Shown here in pieces: positions 55,061-64,000 of a stretch of 64,000 nucleotides of DNA. The position numbers and the translations under genes were made by a program. Numbering within the stretch: position 1 is the stretch's first letter; the number at the start of each line of letters is the position of its first letter. The notes beneath the pieces were generated by a model. The model made no database searches. It saw only the letters and a program-made list of their open reading frames with translations, and was not told where the DNA came from. Source of the DNA: Adenophora triphylla var. japonica (taxonomy: Eukaryota; Streptophyta; Magnoliopsida; Asterales; Campanulaceae); contig JAFEMH010000937.1 of assembly GCA_022495995.1 (NCBI GenBank), forward strand, positions 513,577-577,576. Reading direction: 5' to 3'.

Positions 55061-57494
55061 GGGCTACTCTGAGATCATCTCCATCCCATCACCCTCCTCA
55101 TCTCCATCCTCGTCGTCATCCTCGGCCTCCTCTGGCTCATCGTCGGGATCGTCAGAAGGTGCCTCGTAAGCTATGGTCCCCGTGCGATAGTAGTCGTCAG
55201 CTCCGTGATGACGACGAGTCAAGCTTCGTAATCTGTGGCCGTCTCGGCTCCACCGTCCTCATCCTCATCCTCATCATCATCGTCAATCTCAATGGAGTGC
55301 AGTAAAGAGGCACATTTGCGATCTTTGTCAGGCGTCGGTCCTCTAGTGCTCCCGGCCCAGGTGCCCACGTCATCAGAGCGGCTCTTCTTCCTTCTCGGTT
55401 GGCCGGGTGGAGAGATATCAATCGAACCACTGTGGCCGTGCGATTCTTCCGAGAAACTCATGCCTTTACGGAGCTTGCCAATCATGCCCACGGCGCCGGT
55501 ATATGCCACAGTCAAATGTACGTAAGCTGACGAAACATTACAAGCGAGACATAAAAAGCGTCGAATGCGGTTCTTGATAACAAAAAAGAGATGCAAGCAA
55601 TCCAAAGAGGCGTAAGGAACGGTACTTACGGATCTAGAACCTCGCGGGAGCACCGGATGAGGATGAGTGCGGGACATATCAATGTGAGCTCGCCTCATGC
55701 GGCCGCCGCCACGATAATCAATGAAAGTCGGGGGCAAAGGAGGTCTAGCTACGTAGCCGGATCGAAGGCCGCGCTATGAGCGCCATAGCTTGACCAACCT
55801 GGTGCATGGGGAATTTGAAGATGTCTAGCCACGTACATAGTATAGTCCCCCTCCCGTGTGTAAAGATGTCTTTTGCCATGCCTACGATCGGAAGCATCTA
55901 CATTCGCGGCGGCCCGAGGCAACCACATCCTAGGCCGGAGGATCATCGGGGATCAGCGTGCTTATTCGGCCCATGCTTTGTCTATACACCCTCTCTCCTA
56001 AGTACAAGGCATCTCGGACAAGCCCACCGGTAGCTTGCGACACTCGTGAAGTGCGCGGCGTGATCTAAATCCAGCGGCATAACGGCCGAGTCCGGGGAAC
56101 AAGCTCGGCCTGCTGTGGAATCCCTCTCGGGCATGTCGGCGTATCATGATAAGAAGCGGTAATCCTGCACCTCGAGCCCTCCGGCGTCTGAGTGCATTTC
56201 CTGGCATCCTTCGTCCACCGACGAAGAGCGGGAAAAAGTGGTGGCGAAACTCATCCTTGATCTGCCACTCATAACGGCCCAAAATACTCGTATGCCCCGA
56301 GCACGAAAAGGAGAAGAAGAAGTCAAAACGAGGGAAAGTAAGGGATATAATGAAATGCGCTAAGGAAAAGAGATCAAGGTGAGAGAATACCTCGAAAGCC
56401 GGATGAAAGCGGTGAAGTACTTCGCCTTCCCTCGGCGACGTCATCTAGGGCCAAATACATCTCGGCTAAGCTGCCTCTCCCCGGGAAAAATTCCCAGACG
56501 GTATCCCGTACCTCAGCAGCTCAATAGTGAAGCCCAAGGCGATAGATCTTGTTTGTTAATGAACGGCATGTCGGAAAAGCCCACCCATAAGAAAGCTCTA
56601 GCCAATCTCTCGGCTCTCGGCCCGGCTCTCAGCGGGATCATCTACCACGGTGTAGTCCACTGCTACGCCCTCGATCAAGCCATGCAACTCGCCTAACTCA
56701 TATCCATTCCCCTTCTTGATTGTGGGAACGAAGCCAAGTAAGCCCATAAAATCATCATCGGCAATAGGTGGGGCTCAACTCCTGTACGAGGCTCCTCTAT
56801 GTAGAGCGGCTCATCCGTAAAGGCGATCTGTGATGACATGCAAAGTCCAGCGGAGTGATCGTCGTCTCACCCCGAGAGAAGTGAAATGAGTGAGTGGTCT
56901 CCCACCAGAACTCTCTGAATGCCCTCACCAGATCCACGCTCCTGCTGAGTGCCCCAGATGGCCTTCGCCATCTCAAAAAATTGCCCTAGCCCGGCGGCGT
57001 AAATCATGCCCTTAGGCGAGTCCACACTGCTCCTGGCTGCAGGCAAGCTATCCCATAGCTTTGCCAATCACCTCGGGAGCCACGGGTGCGCAATCACTGC
57101 AAGAAAACATGGCACAAGTATTAATATTTCGTGCTATTTCTGAAAATCATCTCAAGCAAAAATGGGTCAAAATAGATCAATGAATGGCATGCATTACACT
57201 TCCCAGATCAATCTATGATTTCATGCCAGTTCATGATTAATTCATAAGCCCAGTCTGAAGGCATTCAGTTCAAATCAATTTCGCCCAAATTGAAAGAAAT
57301 TTTCCAAGAAACCCTAGGTTTCTTACCTCTTTCCTTCTTAGAGACATCCGAAGTATGCTCGTAGTTTGTGGGTAGAAATCTCCTCTTGGTGCGTCCGGAA
57401 GAAACGGCCGTTGATTCCTTTGCACCCCCTTTCTTCGAGTAGCTAAGTTGGCATGTTGAGAAGCCCTCTTGGTCGGATAGAGCCTAGGAGGCAT
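55061..57494 (-). pseudogene. Antisense gene of element B (plant mobile domain, decayed)
   Basis: Exon 1: ATG at 57492-57494 (MPPRLYPTKRASQHANLATR) to donor GAG|GTAAGAAA at 57326. Acceptor TTTCTTGCAG, exon 2 from 57096. It has KLWDSLPAARSSVDSPKGMI and YAAGLGQFFEMAKAIWG, corresponding to ELWQRMPDISVDGRPSPRRL and VYASGLGVFVENLAG in A. Next GHTSILGRYEWQIKDEFRHH at 56290-56200. A last part, MIGKLRKGMSFSEESHGHSG (about 55490-55430), is followed by an acidic Asp/Glu tail (DDDDEDEDEDGG) and end near 55061. Several frameshifts and an in-frame stop at the exon 2 start disable it. Confidence 0.6.
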
Positions 57495-57657
57495 TCTTCA
57501 ATTGAATCGGACTAAGAAGTGTTGGATTTCCCTCGAATCTCCCTCTCTGATGTCGCTCTCTCTCTTTTCTCCTTTGTCGCCTCCCTCTCAATTTCAAGTT
57601 CAATTGATTTTCAAAATGACAGTGTGCGAATTTTAAAGAATCTGTTCACTGGCCTCT

Positions 57658-57673
57658 TATGTCGTGCGACATA
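57658..57673 (-). promoter_or_regulatory. Palindrome upstream of the antisense gene of B
   Basis: Perfect TATGTCGTGCGACATA, the same 16-mer as in the LTR U3 of B, 164 bp upstream of the ATG at 57494. A TATA-like TTTAAAAT follows about 20 nt downstream in the antisense direction. Confidence 0.75.
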
Positions 57674-58084
57674 CTAAGCCTCTGTGGCTTTGTTTTTACA
57701 ATTTTGCCCTGAAGGCTCCATTTTACAAATTTTGTCCCCGTAGGCTTTGTTTTATCCTTTGTGCCTTGGCATTTTCAATCAAATTTTCCCTCCAGTGCCC
57801 CCCGAGGCTTATTTTACAAGTTTACCCCCTCGTGGCTCATTTTATTTGCCTTTGGCATTTTTAATTCACTTCTTTTACAAAAATTATCAGGATACATCCG
57901 ACTTTCTTTACAAAAAATCATCAAGTTCTTTTTACTTCTTTAATCTACGAAATAACGTCTTCTAGTTTTAGTCTCAGTTATTTCCGTCATAAAGAAATAA
58001 CGTCATCTAGCTTTAGCTCCTCTCTATCTCAGTCATAAAAGAGATAGCGCTAGTAGCTTTAGCTTACATTAAAGGAAATAATTT
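57674..58084 (+). other. 3'UTR of B before the arrays
   Basis: T-rich, with three or four degenerate units of about 50-60 bp around TTTTACAAATTTTGTCCCCG (57715-57850). No gene. Confidence 0.45.
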
Positions 58085-58555
58085 TTAGGTGACGGCCTCC
58101 GGTAATTGTCAAATTAGGTGACGGCCTCCGGTAATTGTCAAAATTAGGTGACGGCCTCCGGTAATTGTCAAATTAGGTGACGGCCTCCGGTAATTGTCAA
58201 ATTAGGTGACTACCTCCGGTAATTGTCAAATTAGGTGACGGCCTCAGGTAATTGTCAAAATTAGGTGACGGCCTCCGATAATTGTCAAATTAGGTGACGG
58301 CCTCCGTAATTGTCAAATTAGGTGACGGCCTCCGGTAATTGTCAAAATTAGGTGACTGACCTCCGATTGTCAAATTAGGTGACGGCCTCCGATGGTGTCA
58401 AATTAGGTGACGGCCTCCGGTAATTGTCAAATTAGGTGACCTCCGGTAATTGTCAAATTAGGTGACGGCCTCCGGTAATTGTCAAATTAGGTGACGGCCT
58501 CATTGTCAAATTAACCTCATTGTCAAATTAGGTGACGGCCTCCGGTAATTATCCA
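58085..58555 (+). repeat. 29-bp tandem array in the 3'UTR of B
   Basis: About sixteen units AGGTGACGGCCTCCGGTAAT + TGTCAAATT, with small deletions in some. A related, diverged repeat (AGGTGACATCCTCCAGTAAT) lies nearer the LTR at 59460-59580 and at 45545-45680. Confidence 0.9.
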
Positions 58556-59270
58556 AAATTGTGCTACCTCTATCCGCGAATAGTGACGTATGCCCGAGTC
58601 ATTGTCCAACTTGTGACTACCTCTATTGTCAAAATAGGTGACAACCTAGTCATTTCCAACTTGTGCTACCTCTATCCATGAATAGTGACGTATGCCCCAG
58701 TCATTCCAACTTGTGCTACCTCTATCCGCGAATAGTGACGTATGCCCAAGTCATTTCAACTTGTGCTACCTCTGTCAGCGAATAGTGACGTATGCCCAGA
58801 GTCATTCCAACTTGTGCTACCTCTGTCAGCGAATAGTGACGTATGCCCCGAGTCATTCCAACTTGTGCTACCTCTATCAGCGAATAGTGACGTATGCCCA
58901 GTCATTTCCAACTTGTGCTACCTCTATCAGCGAATAGTGACGTATGCCCAAGTCATTTCCAACTTGTGCTACCTCTGTCAGCGAATAGTGACATATGCCC
59001 AAGTCATTCCAACTTGTGCTACCTCTATCAGCGAATAGTGACGTATGCCCCGAGTCATTTCCAACTTGTGCTACCTCTGTCAGCGAATAGTGATGTATGC
59101 CCAAGTCATTCCAACTTGTGCTACCTCTATCAGCGAATAGTGACGTATGCCCAAGTCATTCCAACTTGTGCTACCTCTATCACGAATAGTGGACGTATGC
59201 CCAGAGTCATTTCAACTTGTGCTACCTCTGTCAGCGAATAGTGACGTACGCTCAGTTTCCCAACTTAAGT
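58556..59270 (+). repeat. About 50-bp tandem array in the 3'UTR of B
   Basis: About fourteen units of CAACTTGTGCTACCTCTATC + AGCGAATAGTGACGTATGCC + CAAGTCATTC. ORFs through it in both strands are by-products. Two adjacent arrays with different units between the antisense gene and the LTR parallel element C. Confidence 0.9.
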
Positions 59271-59794
59271 TACCTCTATCTGTCGCCAGAGATGGCGCCA
59301 TAAGCTCTAGCTTCCCGGATGCCTCCGGTAATTGTCAAAATCTCGGATCCTAGACATCGTTCCTAACTATCTAGTGAATTAGAACTATGATTATGGCTTG
59401 ATTCCTCCGGGATACGTAGGTAGCCTTTCATAAAAGGTCCAGCCACTCGACCAGTAATTGTCAAATCAGGTGACATCCTCCAGTAATTGTCAATCAGGTG
59501 ACATCCTCCAGTAATTGTCAATATTAGGTGACAGCCTCCAGTAATTGTCAATCAGGTGACATCCTCCATTAATTGTCAAAATTTCAAGGATCCTCGACAT
59601 CGTTCTTAACCTATCTAGTGATGCTCGAACTACGATTATGGCTTGATTCCTCCAGGGATACGTAGGTAGCCTTTCATGAAAGGTCCGGCCGCTCGACCGA
59701 CTTGTGGTCACCCGATCCATCTCGGCATTCGCGGATTGGATCCTTTTCTATCGACAACCCCACTCGCCCTGCAAGTGGCGTTGCCGAGGGCTTA
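59271..59794 (+). other. 3'UTR end of B with the conserved block twice
   Basis: The conserved block occurs at 59381-59452 and 59626-59710, the result of a tandem duplication of about 245 bp. It ends in a PPT-like CCGAGGGCTTA before the LTR start TGTAAGTACCC at 59795. Confidence 0.6.
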
Positions 59795-62032
59795 TGTAAG
59801 TACCCAAATAAGCTCATGCCTTAGGTTAATTTTCCAGGCAATTTAGGTAATTTTCGGTAATTCCCGGATTTTCCTAAAGTTAGGAACAATTAGGGCTGTT
59901 CCAAGCCTTTTAAGAAATTTGAAGGGAATGCTTGGTGATTAAGAAACACGTTTTTCTTAATCCCAGAAACCCTTCTAGAAAATTTGCCGCCTTGCACGTT
60001 TCTAGAAGAAGCGGATACGGCTACTTATGTCGTGCGACATAACCGGCCGAGAGAAACCTTCTAGAAACACCACCCTTGCATGTTTCTAGAAGGAAGCTGC
60101 ATGTGGCTACTTATGTCGTGCGACATAACCGACGAAGAGAGTTCTAGAACCATGCCACCTTGCATGTTTCTAGAAGGAAAACGGTTATGGCTTATCATGT
60201 CGTGCGACATAACAAGCCCGTGCGGGCGGCCTATAAATAGAGGCCTTCGCCTCTCATTTTGGACACCTCTTCCACCCCTCGGTCCCCTCATATAGGGAAT
60301 ACGTCCGAAGCCTTCTCTTTCCTCACATACCCTCCAAATCACCCCGATCCTCTCAAATCAATTCTACACACACTTCCCACACACACGCTTCTCACATACA
60401 TCAGAAATCAAGGAGTTCCCACGGATCCGAGGCACGAACTCGAGTCTCAGGAGGAGGAGGCTAGAAAGGCTCCTATATCTAACTTGATATAGGAGTTGTG
60501 GATCTTCGAGGGTAACGAGTTTCTACCCCTTTTCCACTCTCTATTTTCCTTTGAATATGAAATCTATGTGTTACGTGCATTGATAATGTAGTATTACGAT
60601 TAAAGTTGCATACTTTAGTGTTATTACCCGGATCCACATTTTATTTCATTACATTTCATATAAAATCTCAGTTTTGACTTGGTTTTGCATGAACACTCAA
60701 GATGAGTGTGGATCCCTCATATCCGCGCCCCTCTTGAAGTGTTCATTATTGATAAACATGCTCTCTTGAGATTTGTTTGTGAAGTAACTTGACCATTTTG
60801 GTGCCTTGTTACCTCTGCAAATCTCGGTTGTAAAGCCTCTGCAAAATGGCTAGTTATGTCACGCGACATAGGCAGGCTATGTCACGCGACATAAGTAGCC
60901 GGTTCTGCGAAGCTTCACAATTTCAAGGCATGTCTGATGTTAATCCCCTTAATGCTATAATCGATGTCTATACGCAATTTAGACTAACATCTATGTACAT
61001 AATGTGTCATCTTTTTATTAAAATACCATTTTCATACATAAAGATGCATCCTTTGCACTTAAATCTCATTTTCATGCATAAAAATCATCCTTTTTGCATT
61101 AAAAAACCCCCTTTTCACATTAAAGATGCACTCTTTGCACCCAAAGACTCATTTTCATACTCAAAATGCATACTTTGCATTAAAAAATCATTCTTTGCCA
61201 TTTTCATGCATCATTTGTGCATTAAATGCTATTTTCCAACATAAAAATGCATTCTTTGCATAAAAAATCTTTTCTTTGCACAAAAAGCATCCCTTGCAAC
61301 CAAAAGACATGCTTTACACTCTAAAATGCCATCTTTTCACTAAAGTATCATTTTTACATGCATTTCCCCCCATTCCCCATTAACAACCTAGGAATGGACC
61401 GGTGTAAATTTCTTATCTTTACATTGTTCCTTCCATTAAAGGTTTCATGATTTCTTTAGAAAGGGACAACCTTGAACCACTATATCTCCAATTATCGCTT
61501 AAGAAAGAGTATGAAGCATCTATACGAGCTCAACCGTCTTAAAAGCGTAGGATTGATGGGCTAAGGACCTTCCTTTTCTAAAGAACCTTATCTTTGACCA
61601 AAGAGAGACATTCTCTCGATCACGCAAGTCGAGGGTCCCGAGGTTAAAATGCGATGATCACAAGTCATAAGATGAGGGCGGGATCATAATCCCCGAATAC
61701 ATAAAATCAAGGAATCCGGCGACAACCAATAAATGGTTTTGTACGTCAGGAAGACAATTTAGGACATTCCCTCCTTATTTTTCAAACACATGCACACAAG
61801 AAAGCACGCAAGCAAGCACGATTAATGAAATCATGGGAGACTTGCTCGGCAAGGCACCTTGGGTGAACGCAACGTTCTTCCCGAGGGTAACTTAACCTCA
61901 GAACCCATAAAACCTTTTTTTCAAAGTTTTGAGGTAATCAAAATGGCGTGGCGACTCAGTTTTTCAAATTAAACTGGATGTCTTCAAACTCGCGTGAATC
62001 CAACAAAAACAAAATTTGGGCACACATTCACA
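59795..62032 (+). repeat. Right LTR of element B
   Basis: 2238 bp, starts TGTAAGTACCCAAATAAG and ends CACACATTCACA. It is collinear with 45897-48135 with scattered substitutions and small indels, so the two copies are not newly made. Palindromes near 60026, 60114 and 60199, TATAAATAG at 60232, and two TATGTCACGCGACATA sites near 60855 and 60876. Confidence 0.85.
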
Positions 62033-62333
62033 ACTTGTGACAATTTTTTCCCACGGATTGTACTTTGTACATAAATATCATAAGGTACAAAAACACCAAA
62101 ACATGCATTTTCATAGAGAGGCACTTTATTTTCACAAATAAAAGCTAATCTACACATTTACGCACACAAAATGCACATATTCACAATATTTACATGCTAA
62201 TTTTCAACAATTCGTCAAGAATTTCACAAAAGGCATGGCAAATAACAAAAACTCCAAAATGCGAAAAACTAAAACCTAGTTCTAGCATTCAAAAAATTCG
62301 AAACGGGAATCAAAAACGGAACGGATTTCTTAC
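62033..62333 (-). other. Right remnant of intron 1 of antisense gene 2 (A)
   Basis: AT-rich. It begins acttg right after the right LTR of B and runs to the donor GTAAGAAATCC (62333 downward) of exon 1. Together with 45400-45536 it makes the original intron. Confidence 0.5.
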
Positions 62334-62511
62334 CTCCCCCAACGTTCCTAGAGCGACGATTGTGCACCTCCGGATTCGGATACAATACATCCGGGTTCTT
62401 CGAAGATGGAACAAAGGAGATCCAATTTCTTTGGAGCTCCATCCGTTTGCTCGATCACTTCTTGGGCGCTGCGTTGTCGAGCGACCCCTCAGAGCGAGAT
62501 CCTTCTGCCAT
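62334..62511 (-). pseudogene. Exon 1 of antisense gene 2 of element A
   Basis: ATG at 62509-62511 (MAEGSRSEGSLDNAAPKK, then stop) and donor GAG|GTAAG at 62333. The frame that fits the splice phase of exon 2 is open across the exon but is not the frame of the ATG, so a 1-nt indel has occurred. The exon end GAG|GTAAGAAA is the same as in B. The promoter motifs at 62677-62727 are of the A type, which ties this DNA to element A across the B insertion. Confidence 0.5.
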
Positions 62512-62676
62512 TGTGAGCAATTCAAGCTAAAAAATGGAGGATTTTTGAAGTTAACAAATGGAGGTTTTTCCTCTCTACTCTCTCTCTCGGGTGGTTATTA
62601 GGCGGGAATGGGAAATGAAGGGGATGCCTCGGTTTTTATCCCAGTCGAAACACAGGAAGCTGTAAAAAATCAACTT

Positions 62677-62727
62677 GGTCAGCTACGGACCCTCTTTCAC
62701 ATCCAGGTTGCATTGTCAGGTACGGAC
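62677..62727 (-). promoter_or_regulatory. Decayed A-type palindromes upstream of exon 1
   Basis: GGTCAGCTACGGACC (62677-62691) followed by CTCTTTCAC, and GTCAGGTACGGAC (62715-62727) followed by CTTGCTTGCA. Compare GGTCCGTACGGACC + TCTTTGCA in the LTR of A. They lie 166 and 204 bp upstream of the ATG. Confidence 0.55.
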
Positions 62728-64000
62728 CTTGCTTGCAACGAGGGAGCCAAAGTACTTTTACGCCCTTATAATCTTTACCCACAGGCATCATCTGAGGCTT
62801 CCTATTTCAACAAATTCGGTGCAATATGGTCCTTAACCCGTCAGATTCAAAGAACCAGTAGTCAATGTAAGGCAGGACTTCGCCCTACTCCAGTAACGGC
62901 AGATTCAACCACCGGAAACCGTCAATATAAGCTAGGACTTTGCCTACTCAACGGCAATTCCTGACCACCGGCGGAGTCAATGTAAAGCTTCTGGACTTCG
63001 CCTACTCAACGGCAATTCAGCACTTCGGCCGTCAATGTAAGCCCGAACTTCGCCTGCTGAACGACAATTCAACCAACCGGCCGTCGATGTAAGCCCGGAC
63101 TTTGCCCGCTCAGCGGCAATTCAACCACCGGCCGTCAATGTAAGCCAGGACCCACTTCGCCTACTCAGCAAGCAATTCAACCATAGGCTGTCGATGGCAG
63201 GACTTCGCCTACTCGTGGCAATTCCCGACCCACCAGGCCCAGTCAATGTGGCAGACACGCCTACTCCGCGGCAGATTTCAACCCTTAGGCCGTGATAGCG
63301 GACTTCGCCTACTCGCGGCAATTCCAACCACCGGGCCGTCAATGCTTAGGACTTCGCCTACTCAACGGCAATTCAAGCAGGCCATCAATGTAAGCCCGGA
63401 CTTCGCCTACTGTTGCCCAGTTCAACAGCAGCCGTGTCCATGTAAGGCCGGACTTCGCCGGCTTCAGCGGCAATTCAAACCACCGGCCGTCAATGTAAGC
63501 CCGGACTTCGCCCAGCTTCAATGGCAATTCAAAGCACCGGCCATCAAAGTAAGCCAGAGCTCTTTCCCCCGGCAGAGTCAAAAGGAAGTCGTACGAGGAC
63601 TACATATCTGACCTTGGCGCGTCAGTGTAAGCCCGAAGGCCTCGCCCGCTCCCGTGGAGGCAAGAGTGCGAAGGAGCTGACGCCTCCCGGCCACCCAGTC
63701 TCGAGCCGCAAAGTGCCCCTCCAAGTAACGCTCAGCGACAACGCTGGCCACCGACCATCAAAAGTAAGCCCGACGTCACCATCTCGGCATGAAAAGGCCC
63801 CTACAAGGCCACAATGATCCCCCAACGGATGAACACCGGCGGCCGTCATGGGTCTGACCTTCTCCCCGGTGAACAAAGCCTGAAGCGATCTGGCCTCTCG
63901 AAGTCAAGCACAAGGCGGCCACGCCTCACAAAAAAGCCTCGCCGGGATCATACTCACAGAACCGAGCTCTCGACTTAAGTTCATACTCCGAACTAAGTCT
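62728..64000 (+). repeat. 3'UTR of A with a tandem array, running off the right edge
   Basis: 62860-63560 holds about a dozen units of 50-60 bp (CCGGCCGTCAATGTAAGCC, GGACTTCGCCTACTCAACGG, CAATTCAACCA). 63560-64000 is related but too degraded to divide into units. The 3' LTR of A is not reached. ORFs in the array are not genes. Confidence 0.7.

Larger units (their letters stand above)
45537..62032 (+). mobile_element. Non-autonomous Tat-type element B, with extra 3'UTR/LTR unit on the left
   Basis: Plus strand: 360 bp of 3'UTR-like DNA (45537-45896), LTR (45897-48135), PBS, leader, gag remnants, conserved block, antisense gene, tandem arrays, 3'UTR, PPT-like tract and LTR (59795-62032). No PR, RT, RNase H or integrase motif is found between the LTRs. 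The DNA left of the first LTR copies the DNA left of the second (59431-59794). The left LTR is therefore a junction, either of two tandem elements sharing an LTR with the first mostly deleted, or of a rearrangement. The right flank is acttg. Confidence 0.75.

Noticed and set aside
58085..58555. CRISPR-like regular repeats
   Set aside because: Head-to-tail tandem array without spacers, in a plant retrotransposon 3'UTR.
58692..59241. Repetitive ORFs on both strands (LCYLCQRIVTYA, EVAQVGND)
   Set aside because: Readings through the 50-bp 3'UTR array, not genes.
1..64000. tRNA or rRNA genes
   Set aside because: No cloverleaf with A/B boxes and no rRNA core sequence seen by eye; the tRNA-like matches are retrotransposon PBS sites only.

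Overview
This is nuclear DNA from a flowering plant, most likely a eudicot with a repeat-rich genome. The window holds Ty3/gypsy LTR retrotransposons of the Tat lineage and a Tekay-type chromovirus, a Stowaway-type MITE, a Helitron-like 3' end, a broken plant sucrose synthase fragment and spliceosomal introns. I see no intact host gene, rRNA, tRNA or CRISPR. Nearly all of it is mobile DNA, much of it nested. I named the elements A-E and G; D1 and D2 are a pair.

Left part (1-16.3 kb), all elements on the minus strand. D1 (5' LTR 2156-3893, gag start at 427, running off the left edge) is inserted in the gag of D2 (5' LTR 5562-6972). D2 lies beside a decayed, related element G (6973-8682). Next is E (8676-16318), a different Tat element. 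Its gag-pol is one reading frame of 5.5 kb with six in-frame stops and no frameshift, and it carries an antisense coiled-coil ORF.

Middle (16.3-21.8 kb) is AT-rich DNA. It has a Helitron-like 3' terminus at 16902, an RPA-like pseudogene and a sucrose synthase fragment flanked by a 170-bp direct duplication.

Right part (21.8-64 kb) is a four-level nest. A Tekay chromovirus (from 21768) is cut in its RT at 27100 by Tat element C (from 27101). C is cut at 32952 by Tat element A (from 32953). A is cut at 45536 by B (45537-62032) and resumes at 62033. The right ends of A, C and the chromovirus must lie beyond 64 kb. A has gag-PR and a broken integrase but no RT/RNase H. B has gag remnants and no pol. 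A, B and C each carry, between pol and the 3' LTR, an antisense gene that has introns. In A and B it shows plant-mobile-domain features; in C only exon 1 is visible.

The most interesting signal is a family-specific palindrome with core GTC(N4-6)GAC. It sits 17-24 nt upstream of the TATA box in the LTRs of A, B, C, D1 and D2. The matching palindrome of the same element recurs about 120-165 bp upstream of the antisense gene start in A, B and C. Its sequence differs between families but matches within an element. Two further patterns stand out: a conserved, foldable non-coding block after pol and before the 3' LTR, and two successive insertions into intron 1 of the antisense gene.
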